Positions 42,576-51,196 of a DNA stretch of 64,000 nt are shown piece by piece. The notes under the pieces are model-generated. The model searched no databases. It was not told the DNA's origin and was given only the letters and a program-made list of their open reading frames with translations. The stretch spans positions 28,647 through 92,646 of the forward strand of contig JAEWXC010000036.1 in the NCBI GenBank assembly GCA_023396115.1. Direction: 5' to 3'. Each line of letters begins with the position of its first letter. The stretch's first letter is position 1. This DNA is from Actinomycetes bacterium. Its GTDB lineage: Bacteria > Actinomycetota > Actinomycetes > Propionibacteriales > Nocardioidaceae. Position numbers and translations under genes: made by a program.

Positions 42576-43936
42576 GGATCGTGCTGGTCGGTGCCGGCGC
42601 CGCCGGGAGTCTGGTCCTGCTCGACCTGGCCCGCCGGGTCGCTGCGGGCCAGCGCGGCGCCGGCCCGTGGGAGGTGACGGTGCTCGACCCGGCCGACCCG
42701 GTCACCGGGGCCGCGTTCGGCACCACCGACCCCCGGCACCTGCTCAACGTCCCCGCCGCTGGCATGTCGGCCGACCCCGAGGACCGCTTCGACTTCTCCC
42801 AGTGGTGCGTGGAGCGCGGCCTGGTCGACGCCGACGACGCCTCCTACTGGTTCGCCCCGCGGCGGGAGTGGGCGCGCTACATGCGCGAGCGGCTCGAGGC
42901 GGCCCTGGTCGGCGCGGGCGAGCGGCTGCACGTGTCCCGGGTGCACAGCGAGGCGGTCGGCTTCGACCGGGTCGGCGACCTGGTCGAGGTGCGCACCGGC
43001 ACCGGGCAGGTCCTCCTGGCCGACCGGGTCGTCGTGGCCACCGGGCTCCCGGCCGTGGGCGACGACTGGTCCCCGGTCGACCTGTCCGGACCCCGCTACG
43101 TGGCCGACCCGTGGCGCCCGGGGGCGCTCGCCGAGCTCGGGGCCGGTGACGGTGACGTGGTGGTGGTCGGGACCGGTCTGACGATGGTCGACGTGGCGCT
43201 CAGCGTCCTGGACCGGCCCGGTCGGCGGGTGGTGGCGCTGTCCCGCTCGGGCGACCTGCCGCACCCGCACGCGCCCGCCTACCTGGGCGAGGTCGTCCCG
43301 GACACCCGCTCCTGGGGCGCGAGCCTGGCCGAGATCGTCGCCGCGGCCCACGCCCACACCAGCGCCGTGGCCCAGCTCCAGGGCGACTGGCGCCCGGGCA
43401 TCGACGGCATCCGGTACCGCGTCGCCGACCTGTGGGCCCGGCTCGGCGAGGCGGACCGGACGACGTTCCTGCGCGAGTTCTCCCGGGCCTGGGGAGTGCG
43501 GCGGCACCGGATGCCCCCGAGCTCGGCCAGCACGCTGGCCTCGGCAGCGGCCGAGGGACGTCTGGAGGTCCGGGCGGCCAAGGTCTCCGACGTGGACCTG
43601 CACCCCGACGGCGTCGAGGTCACCACCGCCGACGGTCGGCGGATCCGCGCCGGCTGGCTGGTCAACTGCACCGGACCCCGCCCCGACCTGCGGACCCTGG
43701 CCAACCCGGCCCTCGACGCGCTGCTGGGCATCGGTGGCGGCACCCCGTGGGCCCGCACCGACGGGCTGGGGCTGGGGCTGCGCACCCGCGACGGCCGGCT
43801 CACCGACCCGGTGGGCATCGAGGCCCCGGTGTGGACGCTCGGGGCGCTGCGTCGCGGCGAACTGTGGGAGTCCACCGCCATCCCGGAGATCCGGGTCCAG
43901 GCCCGTGAGGTGGCCGGCGCGCTGCTGGCCGAGTGA
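42572..43936 (+). CDS. FAD/NAD(P)-binding protein (COG4529-type)
   Basis: A 454-residue protein beginning with a dinucleotide fold, MRIVLVGAGAAGSLVLLDLARR (GxGxxG). TDPRHLLNVPAAGMSADPEDRFDF follows, then GDVVVVGTGLTMVDVALSVL as the second Rossmann motif and LVNCTGPRPDLR near the end, as in the NAD_binding_9 family. Members are putative oxidoreductases, some linked to hydroxyacylglutathione or sulfur metabolism; the substrate is unknown. ATG at 42572 is chosen because GGGAGG lies upstream and the GxGxxG then starts at residue 7. A perfect hairpin follows. Confidence 0.87.
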   Translation: MRIVLVGAGAAGSLVLLDLARRVAAGQRGAGPWEVTVLDPADPVTGAAFGTTDPRHLLNVPAAGMSADPEDRFDFSQWCVERGLVDADDASYWFAPRREWARYMRERLEAALVGAGERLHVSRVHSEAVGFDRVGDLVEVRTGTGQVLLADRVVVATGLPAVGDDWSPVDLSGPRYVADPWRPGALAELGAGDGDVVVVGTGLTMVDVALSVLDRPGRRVVALSRSGDLPHPHAPAYLGEVVPDTRSWGASLAEIVAAAHAHTSAVAQLQGDWRPGIDGIRYRVADLWARLGEADRTTFLREFSRAWGVRRHRMPPSSASTLASAAAEGRLEVRAAKVSDVDLHPDGVEVTTADGRRIRAGWLVNCTGPRPDLRTLANPALDALLGIGGGTPWARTDGLGLGLRTRDGRLTDPVGIEAPVWTLGALRRGELWESTAIPEIRVQAREVAGALLAE

Positions 43937-43959
43937 CCCGGGATCCGGCGCGGGACGTG

Positions 43960-43997
43960 CGACGGCCCGGACAGGGACCTGCCTGTCCGGGCCGTCG
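43960..43997. terminator. Perfect bidirectional hairpin
   Basis: The arms at 43960-43975 and 43982-43997 pair perfectly (16 bp, 6-nt loop) between the convergent FAD protein and M28 peptidase genes. Confidence 0.75.
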
Positions 43998-44038
43998 GTG
44001 CTGCTCAGCCGAGGTGCCTCAGCTGGGTGCGCAACGTG

Positions 44039-45709
44039 TCACCGCACCGCGCGGTGGTCGTCGTGCGCCTTCAACGGGCCCTGGGCCAGCGAGCCGTCGC
44101 CGCCCCGACGGGCCGTCGTCGACTTCTGCGGGGCGGGCGGGGTGTGGCCGTTGCCGTGACCGTTGACCGGCTTGGTCGACTTCGCCAGACCCCAGATGAC
44201 CTGCACCATCGAGCGGGTGTTGAGGTGCACCGCCTTGCGGCTGATGTTGCCCAGGTTGTCGCAGGTCGCGTGGTAGCAGGGGTCGTAGGCCTCCCCGGCG
44301 GTACCGCCGAACCAGTTGGCCTGCTTCGGGGTCTTGACGCCCTCCGCGCCGGTGAACAGACCACCGGCCGGGACGCCGTACTCGATGAACGGGCCGTAGT
44401 CGCTGCGCCCGCTGAACGCCGTCTCGTCGGACTTGCTGCCCTGCTTCTTGAAGGCCGAGTGGAACAGCTTCTCGATCGCGCCCGAGCCCTTCGGTCCGAC
44501 CATGGCGCCGTCGTCCTCGCCGTAGGTGGAGTTGTCACCGTCGTAGACCATCAGCGCGTAGTTGGTGGAACCGACCATGTCGAAGTTCAGGTAGGCGGCC
44601 AGCGCCCGGAACCGCTTGGCGTGGTTCTCGGCCTCGTCGGCCACCCAGTGCTCGGCACCCAGCAGACCGAGCTCCTCGGCACCCCACCAGGCGAAGACGA
44701 GACCGTTCTTCGGCTTCTTGGCCTTGCGCTTCTTGTTCAGCTTCAGCTGCTTCGACACCACGCGGGCGCTCTCCAGCAGCGCCGCGCTGCCGCTGCCGTT
44801 GTCGTTGATGCCGTGGCCGTCGATGACACCGTCGAGGTGGGCGCCGGACATCACCGTGTTCTTGGTGTTGCGTCCCTTGACCCGGGCGATGACGTTGTAG
44901 GTGGTCCGGGTCTCCGAGACGGTGCTGGCGGACAGGCGCAGCTCGGTGCCGTTGGCGTTGAGCTCCTCCCCGATCGCGAACGAGGTGCCGACCACCGGCA
45001 CCCCCACCCCGGTGTCGCCGAGCGTGCCGCCGAACGCGTCGGTGCGCCCGTCGGTGCCCTGGTTCATCACCACGACGCCGGCGGCTCCGGCTGCCTCGGC
45101 GTTCGCGGCCTTGGTCATGAAGTCGCAGGTGCCGCGACGCACGAGCGCGATGTTGCCGGCGGTGAAGCCGGTGAAGTCGCCGGCCTCGCAGCCACTGGTC
45201 GAGTTCTCCAGGTCGCCCAGGTTGAGGTCGACGCCCTGGACCGGTGCGGTGACGTCACCGCTGCCCGAGAACGTCATCAACGCGAAGTCCTCGTTGTCCG
45301 CCCACGCCGTCGGGGTGGGGGCGGTGCGCTCCATCACGGTGGGCGCGGTGGTCTGGAAGAACGGGAAGTCGAACGCCTGGACCTTCGGCGTGTAGCCGTA
45401 GTTCTTGAGCTTGCGGACCACGTAGGTGCGTGAGGCCGTGTACCCGGGGGTGCCCGAGGCGCGGGAGCCGTGCTTGCGGGCGATCGACTCGAGGGCGAAC
45501 AGGTGGTTGACGGTCTTCTCCTTGGAGACCCGCTTCATCACGGCGCTGCCCTTGGGCTTGCCGGGCTTGGCGGTGCTCGCCGTCTGGGGCGCTGCCGGGG
45601 TGGTGGCGGTGGCCACCGGGCCGACCACGGCAGAGCCCGCGGCGAGAGCGAGACCGGAGAGCAGCACGGTGGCCGTCCTCCGTCGCGTCCGGGGGTGGGG
45701 GACGTGCAT
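44039..45709 (-). CDS. Secreted M28 aminopeptidase with PA domain
   Basis: A 556-residue exported zinc peptidase. The signal peptide (VLLSGLALAAGSAVVGPVATA) is followed by the M28 fold interrupted by a protease-associated domain (GNIALVRRGTCDFMTKAANAEAAGAAGVVVMNQ). Zinc ligands of the family are visible: His291 in SGAHLDGV, Asp in NDNGSG, the catalytic Glu345 with the ligand Glu346 in WWGAEELGLLG, Asp in FDMVGS, and His in CYHATCDN. It resembles Streptomyces leucine aminopeptidase and would free N-terminal residues from peptides outside the cell. The tail (HGNGHTPPAPQKST, then Lys/Arg/His-rich) is low complexity. ATG at 45709 gives the signal peptide directly. Confidence 0.93.
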   Translation of the reverse strand: MHVPHPRTRRRTATVLLSGLALAAGSAVVGPVATATTPAAPQTASTAKPGKPKGSAVMKRVSKEKTVNHLFALESIARKHGSRASGTPGYTASRTYVVRKLKNYGYTPKVQAFDFPFFQTTAPTVMERTAPTPTAWADNEDFALMTFSGSGDVTAPVQGVDLNLGDLENSTSGCEAGDFTGFTAGNIALVRRGTCDFMTKAANAEAAGAAGVVVMNQGTDGRTDAFGGTLGDTGVGVPVVGTSFAIGEELNANGTELRLSASTVSETRTTYNVIARVKGRNTKNTVMSGAHLDGVIDGHGINDNGSGSAALLESARVVSKQLKLNKKRKAKKPKNGLVFAWWGAEELGLLGAEHWVADEAENHAKRFRALAAYLNFDMVGSTNYALMVYDGDNSTYGEDDGAMVGPKGSGAIEKLFHSAFKKQGSKSDETAFSGRSDYGPFIEYGVPAGGLFTGAEGVKTPKQANWFGGTAGEAYDPCYHATCDNLGNISRKAVHLNTRSMVQVIWGLAKSTKPVNGHGNGHTPPAPQKSTTARRGGDGSLAQGPLKAHDDHRAVR

Positions 45710-45827
45710 GTGGTGCTCCTTGTCCGAGAGTCCGCCCCTGGAGTGCGGGACGGACTGCCCACCCTTGGTCATACCGTCGGTCCGATCAACCCCCTCGGGG
45801 GTAGGAGCTTCCCGGCAGACTGGCCCG

Positions 45828-46463
45828 GTGACCCCGTCCGCCGACGACTTCCGCGCCCTCGCCCGCTCCGGCCCGTGGCTGGCCCGCGAGCTGCACCTGG
45901 TCCGGCACTGCGCCGGTGAACGGCTCGAAGGTCGGGTGCAGCGGCCGGGCCGGGTGCGGTGGCGCGCCGGCACCGGGCCGTGGCACGCCGAGGTGCAGGA
46001 ACCCGGGCCCCACGAGCAGTTCACCCACCAGCACCCGGTGGTGCGTCGCCCCGACGGGCTGGTGCTCGACCGGCCCGGGCCGTGGCAGAGCGTCGAGGAC
46101 GCGATGGTCGAGAACTACACGTGGGTCTCGATGCTGGACCCCGTCGAGCTCGCCTCCGGGGTGGAGCTGAGCGGGGTGAGGCGGGTGACCCACGACGGCC
46201 GCGAGGCCTGGCAGGCCCGCTGCCACGTCGGGCCCGACTACGACCCCCGGTGCGCCTGCTGCCCGCTGCTGTGGAGCCGGGTCAGCGACGAGGCCGAGTA
46301 CGGCGCCGACCACCCCCGGCCCGCCGAGGGCTACCCGGAGTTCCACGACGTCACCCTGGACCACGCCACCGGGATCGTGCTCCGCCTGGCCCCCGGCCCC
46401 GGCAGCACCCGCACCGACCTGGCCTTCCACGTCGACCTCCTCTCCTGGACCCCCTGGCCCTGA
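45828..46463 (+). CDS. Conserved hypothetical protein with a CxCC motif
   Basis: A 211-residue soluble protein starting at GTG 45828, 6 nt after CAGACT, possibly its -10. It is rich in Trp, Arg and Pro. The clustered Cys in DPRCACCPLLWSRVSD (plus one Cys at HCAGERL and one at ARCHVGP) could bind metal. No named family is recognised. It diverges from the M28 gene. Confidence 0.65.
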   Translation: MTPSADDFRALARSGPWLARELHLVRHCAGERLEGRVQRPGRVRWRAGTGPWHAEVQEPGPHEQFTHQHPVVRRPDGLVLDRPGPWQSVEDAMVENYTWVSMLDPVELASGVELSGVRRVTHDGREAWQARCHVGPDYDPRCACCPLLWSRVSDEAEYGADHPRPAEGYPEFHDVTLDHATGIVLRLAPGPGSTRTDLAFHVDLLSWTPWP

Positions 46464-46476
46464 CCGCCCCCTCTAC

Positions 46477-46747
46477 GCCGACCGGGCACTTACGTGGCGC
46501 CGACCGGGCGTTTCTGCGCCGACCGGGCACTTCCGCGACGCTGACCGGGCACTTGTGCGACGCGACGCGACTGGATGTGTACGACTGGCGGCACGCGTGC
46601 GCCGACCTCCCCCCTTGTGCGGCGCGGACGCCACCGGGTGTGGACGACCGGCGGCACGCGTGTGTCGACGTCGCGGGAGCTCGTGCGCCGACCGGGCGCT
46701 TGTGCGGCGCGTCCGTGACCGGGTGTGGACGACCGACGGCACGCGTG
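46477..46747 (+). repeat. Composite array of two short repeat types
   Basis: Type A (GCYGACCGGGCRYTT-like) begins at 46477, 46499, 46518, 46540 and 46687. Type B (26 nt, starting GGTGTGGACGACC and ending CACGCGTG) lies at 46574-46599 (degenerate), 46637-46662 and 46722-46747. The array ends 15 nt before the next gene's -10 box. Confidence 0.7.
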
Positions 46748-46762
46748 ACGCCACCGGCCGAC

Positions 46763-46768
46763 TAGGTT
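46763..46768 (+). promoter_or_regulatory. -10 box of leaderless sterol-carrier-like gene
   Basis: TAGGTT ends 6 nt before the GTG at 46775. Confidence 0.45.
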
Positions 46769-46774
46769 GGGGAC

Positions 46775-47140
46775 GTGCCCGTACGACTCCGCCGCGCCAC
46801 CCCCACCGACCTCGCCGACGCCCTCGCAGCACGTGACGCCGGCACCCTGGACAGGGCCGGCGAGAAGCTGCTGGTCAAGCACTTCCTGGCCGTGCTCTCC
46901 GAGATCGCGCCCGGCGCCAGCGTCGAGGTCCGGGTACCGCCGCACGCCGCCGTCCAGGTGATCCCCGGGGTGCGGCACACCCGCGGCACGCCGCCGGCCG
47001 TGGTCGAGACCGACCCCGACACCTGGCTGGACGTGGCCACCGGTCGGCAGACCTGGGCCGAGGCCGTCGCCTCCGGCTCGGTGCGCGCCAGCGGGGAGCG
47101 CACCGACCTGGGCCACCTGCTGCCCCTGACCACGCGATGA
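46775..47140 (+). CDS. Sterol-carrier-family-like protein
   Basis: A 121-residue protein. The segment EIAPGASVEVRVPPHAAVQVIPGVRHTRGTPPAVVETDPDTWLDVATGRQTWAEAVASGSVRASG fits the SCP2-like pattern (sheet, then D-x-x-T-W-L-x-L-A-x-G-x-x-x-W) seen in small actinobacterial proteins annotated as sterol carrier family. A lipid or hydrophobic-ligand role is expected from the fold only. In actinobacteria such genes often lie near purF, as here (4.2 kb). The stop overlaps the next ATG by 4 bp. Confidence 0.8.
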   Translation: MPVRLRRATPTDLADALAARDAGTLDRAGEKLLVKHFLAVLSEIAPGASVEVRVPPHAAVQVIPGVRHTRGTPPAVVETDPDTWLDVATGRQTWAEAVASGSVRASGERTDLGHLLPLTTR

Positions 47141-48042
47141 GGGTCGTCGTGCTGCCCGACGCGGCCCTCCGGGACGCGGTGGGTCCGGTCGACGGGGCCG
47201 AGCTGCTGGTCTGGGACGGCACCGGCCCCGCACCGCAGCACGCCGACCTCTGGGTCCCGCCCTACATGTCCCACGGCCAGGTGGTGCACCGCGCCGCCGA
47301 GCTGCCCGGTCTCCGGCTGGTCCAGCTGCAGTCCGCCGGGTACGAGGGAGTCCCCGAGCACCTGCCGCCCGGCGTGCAGCTGGCCAACGCCGCCGGTGTG
47401 CACGACGACGCCACCGCCGAGCACGCCGTCGGACTGATCCTCGCCGTCCTCCGCGGCCTCCCCGAGGCAGTCCGCGCACAGGATCACGGCACCTGGACCC
47501 GGATGCCGGGTCGTCGTTCGCTGGCCGACTCCCGGGTGCTGGTGCTCGGCCACGGCTCCATCGGCCAGGCCCTCGCTGAGCGGCTCGTGGCGATGAAGGC
47601 GCAGGTCACCGGCGTCGCCCGCACCGCCCGGCCCGACAACCTCGTCGGCCGGGTGCACGGCACCGACGACCTGCCCGACCTGCTACCCCGCCAGGACGTG
47701 GTGGTCGTGCTGACCCCGCTCACCGCACAGACCCGGCACCTGGTCGACGCCGCCTTCCTGACCCGGTTGGCCGACGGCGCCCTGGTCGTCAACGTCGCCC
47801 GCGGCCCCGTCGTCGACACCGACGCGGTGCTCGCCGAGGCTGGTCGACTCCGCTTCGCCCTGGACGTCACCGACCCCGAACCGCTCCCCGAGGGCCACCC
47901 GCTGTGGTCGGCGCCCGGCGTGCTCGTCACCCCGCACGTCGCCGGCGGCACCACGGCGATGTTGCCCCGGATGGCGGCCCTGGTCCGGACCCAGGCCGAG
48001 GAGCTGGTCGCCGGCCGGCCTGCCCTGCACGTGGTCGCATGA
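47137..48042 (+). CDS. D-2-hydroxyacid dehydrogenase family protein
   Basis: A 301-residue NAD(P)-dependent enzyme. The cofactor motif VLVLGHGSIGQALAERL, the Arg-containing VNVARGPVVDTDAV block, Asp-Glu region FALDVTDPEPLPEGHPLW and catalytic His in VTPHVAGGT are present, so the active site looks complete. It probably reduces a 2-oxoacid such as glyoxylate, hydroxypyruvate or phosphoglycerate-like substrate; the exact one is unclear. Starts and ends overlap both neighbours by 4 bp (ATGA), forming a tight three-gene unit. Confidence 0.92.
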   Translation: MRVVVLPDAALRDAVGPVDGAELLVWDGTGPAPQHADLWVPPYMSHGQVVHRAAELPGLRLVQLQSAGYEGVPEHLPPGVQLANAAGVHDDATAEHAVGLILAVLRGLPEAVRAQDHGTWTRMPGRRSLADSRVLVLGHGSIGQALAERLVAMKAQVTGVARTARPDNLVGRVHGTDDLPDLLPRQDVVVVLTPLTAQTRHLVDAAFLTRLADGALVVNVARGPVVDTDAVLAEAGRLRFALDVTDPEPLPEGHPLWSAPGVLVTPHVAGGTTAMLPRMAALVRTQAEELVAGRPALHVVA

Positions 48043-48599
48043 GCCAGCAGCGGACCCCGGTCACCACCCACCACGTGGAGGTGCACGCGACCGAGGTGCG
48101 CAAGACCTACCGCTGCACCGACCACGACGAACCCGCCCGGGAGTGGGCGGCGCTGCAGCACCTGGCCACCCACGCCCCCGACCTGGCACCGGCACCGTTG
48201 CGACGCGAACGCGACGGCGACGACGAGGTCCTGGTCATGTCCCGACTGCCCGGAGGGCTGCTCACCGGCCCGGTCACGCCGCAGCAGACCCGCGCGCTCG
48301 GCCACGCCCTGCGCCGTCTCCTCTCGGTGCCGCTCCCGCCCGGGGTGCCGGTCCGGTCCAACCCTCCGGCCGAACTGCGTGCGCGGTACGCCCCGTGGTT
48401 GGCCGAGGCAACCCCCGCAGGGGCCCGGACCACGCAGGCGGTCGGGGCAGCCCTGGCGTGGCTGGCCGAGCACCGGCGCCACTTCGCGTGCTTTTGGCTC
48501 GCGATGCTCCTGCCCGGACGCCCAGCCGCACACCGCAACCCACCGGGCGCCCTGGCCGACCAGGCCGAGCACGTGCTGACCCTGCTCGGGAACAGCTGA
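48039..48599 (+). CDS. Phosphotransferase (APH/choline-kinase-like) protein lacking the catalytic centre
   Basis: A 186-residue protein. Residues 1-115 match the N-lobe of aminoglycoside-phosphotransferase-like kinases (VEVHATEVRKTYRCTDHDEPAREWAALQHLATHAPDLAPAPL, then VLVMSRLPGG, with Lys in RKTY as the ATP Lys). The C-terminus (FWLAMLLPGRPAAHRNPPGALADQAEHVLTLLG) matches the end of the same family. The segment between, which should hold H-G-D-x-x-x-x-N and the metal Asp, is missing. The frame is kept, so this is probably an in-frame internal deletion. It is likely inactive as a kinase. The ATG overlaps the dehydrogenase stop by 4 bp. Confidence 0.7.
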   Translation: MSQQRTPVTTHHVEVHATEVRKTYRCTDHDEPAREWAALQHLATHAPDLAPAPLRRERDGDDEVLVMSRLPGGLLTGPVTPQQTRALGHALRRLLSVPLPPGVPVRSNPPAELRARYAPWLAEATPAGARTTQAVGAALAWLAEHRRHFACFWLAMLLPGRPAAHRNPPGALADQAEHVLTLLGNS

Positions 48600-48656
48600 C
48601 CCCGCCGCGCCCGCGAGCACCGGGCACCGCCGGCCGGTCCTACCGCGCACCCCCAC

Positions 48657-48662
48657 TACGCT
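48657..48662 (+). promoter_or_regulatory. -10 box of leaderless GNAT gene
   Basis: TACGCT ends 7 nt before the ATG at 48670. Confidence 0.4.
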
Positions 48663-48669
48663 GACGCCC

Positions 48670-49458
48670 ATGCAGACCCCTCCGCCGATCCGTTCCCTCG
48701 CGTGGCGCACCGACCTGGCGCTGCTGCAGGCATCCGGGTCGACCGTCGAGGACCTCGGGACCCACCTGCTGGTCACCACCGAGGACAACCCCGACTTCCA
48801 CTGGGGCAACTTCGTGCTGCTCCGCCAGCCTCCCGCCCCCGGGACCGCCCGGGACGCGGTCGGTGTCTTCGACGCCTGGTTCCCCGAGGCGAACCACCGG
48901 TCGCTGGGCATCGACGGCTACGGCAGCTACGACACCAGCGAGTTCGAGGCGGCCGGGCTGGAGCGCGAGGTGTCGGAGGTGATGGTCGCGCACCGACTCA
49001 CCGAGCCCACCCACCGCGGCACCGACGCCGGCTACCGACCGCTGGTCGAGTCCGAGACCGACCTGTGGACCGACCTCGAACTCTCCGCGCACCGCGGCAC
49101 CCCCGGGTACAGCCGGGCGTTCGTGGAGGCCCGCGCCGAGGCCGAGTGGCGGCTGGTCCGCGCCGGCCTCGGGCACCGGTGGGGAGCCTTCGTCGACGGA
49201 CGCCTGGCCGCCACCGCCGGGCTCTACCAGGTCGGCGGGGGAGACCTGCGCTACCAGTCGGTGCTCACCCACCCCCGGCACCGCCGCCGCGGTCACGCCG
49301 GCACCCTGCTGCACCTGATGGCCCGCCGGGCCCTCGGTCAGGGGCACCGCCGCCTGGTCATCGTCGCCGACCCCGACGGGCCCGCGATCGGCCTGTACCG
49401 CAGCCTCGGCTTCCAGACCCTGGAGCAGGTCACCGCGGTCGGGCAGACCTTCAGCTGA
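48670..49458 (+). CDS. GNAT-family N-acetyltransferase
   Basis: A 262-residue protein. The C-terminal GNAT fold is clear: strands around HRWGAFVDGRLAATAGLYQV, the acetyl-CoA loop YQSVLTHPRHRRRGHAGTLLHLMARRALG (R-x-x-G-x-A), and ADPDGPAIGLYRSLGFQTLEQ. The N-terminal half (FHWGNFVLLRQPPAPG, LGIDGYGSYD) is an additional domain seen in longer members. The acetyl acceptor is unknown. Likely leaderless. Confidence 0.87.
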   Translation: MQTPPPIRSLAWRTDLALLQASGSTVEDLGTHLLVTTEDNPDFHWGNFVLLRQPPAPGTARDAVGVFDAWFPEANHRSLGIDGYGSYDTSEFEAAGLEREVSEVMVAHRLTEPTHRGTDAGYRPLVESETDLWTDLELSAHRGTPGYSRAFVEARAEAEWRLVRAGLGHRWGAFVDGRLAATAGLYQVGGGDLRYQSVLTHPRHRRRGHAGTLLHLMARRALGQGHRRLVIVADPDGPAIGLYRSLGFQTLEQVTAVGQTFS

Positions 49459-49487
49459 CCGACTCGTGCCCCGCGGCAGGGCAGGCA

Positions 49488-49493
49488 TAGGTT
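49488..49493 (+). promoter_or_regulatory. -10 box of leaderless M20 dipeptidase gene
   Basis: TAGGTT ends 6 nt before the ATG at 49500. Confidence 0.45.
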
Positions 49494-49499
49494 GGTCCC

Positions 49500-50849
49500 A
49501 TGAGTGAGACCCTGCGCGCCCGAGTCACCGAACTGCTCCCCGGCCTGCGTGCCGACCTCGAGGACCTGGTCCGGATCGAGAGCGTCAGCGCCGACCCGGC
49601 CCGCGCCGCCGAGGTGCAGCGCAGCGCCGAGGCGGTCCGCGACCTCTTCGCCGCCGAGGGGTTCGAGGCCACCATCACCTCAGCCAACCCCGACGGCTCC
49701 GCTCCCGCCGTGATCGCCCGCAAGGCCGGTCCCGAGGGTGCCCCCACCGTGCTGCTCTACGCCCACCACGACGTGCAGCCCGAGAACGACCACGCCGAGT
49801 GGGACTCGGCCCCCTTCGAGCCGACCGAGCGGGGCGCGCGCCTCTACGGCCGCGGCGCCGCCGACGACAAGGCCGGCATCGTCACCCACCTGGCCGCCGC
49901 CCGCGCCTTCGGTGACGAGCTCCCGGTCAACCTGGTCGTCTTCATCGAGGGCGAGGAGGAGATGGGCTCGGAGTCGCTGCCGGCCCTGCTCGCCGAGCAC
50001 CGCGACGAGCTCGCCGCCGACGTGATCGTCATCGCCGACTCCGGCAACTGGGACATCGGCGTCCCCGCCCTCACCACCAGCCTGCGTGGTCTGGTCCGCC
50101 TCGACGTCGAGGTCCGCACCCTCACCCACGCCGTCCACTCGGGCATGTGGGGCGGTCTGGTCCCCGACGCGATCACCGCCCTGAGCCGCCTGATCGCCTC
50201 CTGCTCCGACGACTCCGGCGCACTGGTCATCGAGGGCCTCAAGTCCAGCCCCGCCGCCGACGTCGAGTACCCCGAGGAGCGCCTGCGCGCCGAGTCCGGT
50301 GCCGCACCCGGCATCGAGTGGATCGGGCAGGGCCCGGTCGTCGAGCGGCTGTGGACCCAGCCCGCGCTGGCGATCACCGGCTTCGACGCCCCCAAGGTCG
50401 AGGGCGCCTCCAACACCCTGGTCGCCGCCGCCCGCGCCCGGTTCAGCCTGCGCACCGCCCCCGCCGACGCCTCCGCCAACGCCGAGGCCGCGCTGCGTGC
50501 CCACCTCGAGAAGCACGTCCCGTGGGGCGCCACGCTCTCCATGACCACCGTCGACACCGGCGAGGCCACCCAGATCGACGCCACCGGGCCCGCCTACGAC
50601 GCCGCCCGCGAGGCGTTCACCGAGGCCTGGGACGGCACCGCCCCCGTCGACATGGGCGTCGGCGGCTCGATCCCGTTCATCGCCGAGTTCCTGGAGACCT
50701 TCCCCGAGGCCAGCGTGCTGGTCACCGGCGTCGAGGACCCCGACACCCGCGCCCACGGCGCCAACGAGGGCCTGCACCTGGCGGAGTTCGAGAGGGTTGT
50801 ACTCGCCGAGTGCCTCCTCCTCTCCAAGCTCGGTCGTTCGCGGGCGTGA
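49500..50849 (+). CDS. M20-family dipeptidase
   Basis: A 449-residue cytoplasmic metallopeptidase. The metal ligands are visible: His in LLYAHHDVQP with D after it, Asp in YGRGAADDKAGI, the Glu pair in FIEGEEEMGSESL, Asp in VIIAD-like VIVIADSGN, and the late His in AHGANEGLHLAEF. The dimerisation domain with HAVHSGMWGG lies in the middle. The family hydrolyses dipeptides such as Ala-Glu types or carnosine. The last five codons (GRSRA) and the stop fall inside a copy of the intergenic tandem repeat that fills the next 350 bp, so the C-terminus may be set by that repeat. Confidence 0.93.
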   Translation: MSETLRARVTELLPGLRADLEDLVRIESVSADPARAAEVQRSAEAVRDLFAAEGFEATITSANPDGSAPAVIARKAGPEGAPTVLLYAHHDVQPENDHAEWDSAPFEPTERGARLYGRGAADDKAGIVTHLAAARAFGDELPVNLVVFIEGEEEMGSESLPALLAEHRDELAADVIVIADSGNWDIGVPALTTSLRGLVRLDVEVRTLTHAVHSGMWGGLVPDAITALSRLIASCSDDSGALVIEGLKSSPAADVEYPEERLRAESGAAPGIEWIGQGPVVERLWTQPALAITGFDAPKVEGASNTLVAAARARFSLRTAPADASANAEAALRAHLEKHVPWGATLSMTTVDTGEATQIDATGPAYDAAREAFTEAWDGTAPVDMGVGGSIPFIAEFLETFPEASVLVTGVEDPDTRAHGANEGLHLAEFERVVLAECLLLSKLGRSRA

Positions 50850-51196
50850 CGGCGCGTCTCCTGCGTCGCCCGGGGATTCGCCGATCGCTCCGCTCCAAGA
50901 TCGGCTTCACCCCGGGCTTCTGGGAGCCACGCGCGTCATCCCGCTCACTGCGGGTCTGACGGCGCGTCGCCGGCGTTGCCCGGGGATTCGCCGATCGCTC
51001 CGCTCCAAGATCGGCTTCATCCGGGCGCCTTGGCGCCGCGCGCGTCAACCCACCCGAGTCGTTCGCGGGCGTGACAGCGCGTCTCCTGCGTTCTCCTCGC
51101 TCGTCGCCCGCTTCGCTCCCAGGGCGCCTTCGCTCGTCGGCCCTGGAGCCGCGCGCGTCAACCCGCCCGAGTCGTTCGCGGGCGTGACGGCGCGTC
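50833..51196 (+). repeat. Imperfect tandem array, period about 110 nt, overlapping the M20 stop codon
   Basis: A 26-nt unit (GTCGTTCGCGGGCGTGAC...) lies at 50833-50858, 51058-51083 and 51171-51196, with a degenerate copy near 50945. A 42-nt unit is identical at 50868-50909 and 50978-51019 and contains the dyad CCGATC/GATCGG. A GCCGCGCGCGTCA-like unit begins at 50926, 51035 and 51148. The order recurs about every 110 nt. Confidence 0.8.

Larger units (their letters stand above)
46464..46774. other. Intergenic region filled by a composite repeat array
   Basis: 311 bases between the CxCC protein and the sterol-carrier-like gene. Apart from the repeats at 46477-46747 and the -10 box at 46763, I see no gene. 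Short frames here are made by the repeats. Confidence 0.6.

Noticed and set aside
46477..46747. Possible CRISPR array
   Set aside because: Units are short, imperfect, unequally spaced and of two types, spacers are not of constant length, and no cas gene is in the window.
50833..51196. Possible CRISPR array or small coding gene
   Set aside because: The period of about 110 nt is filled by repeated sequence rather than unique spacers, and the short frames here only reflect the repeats.
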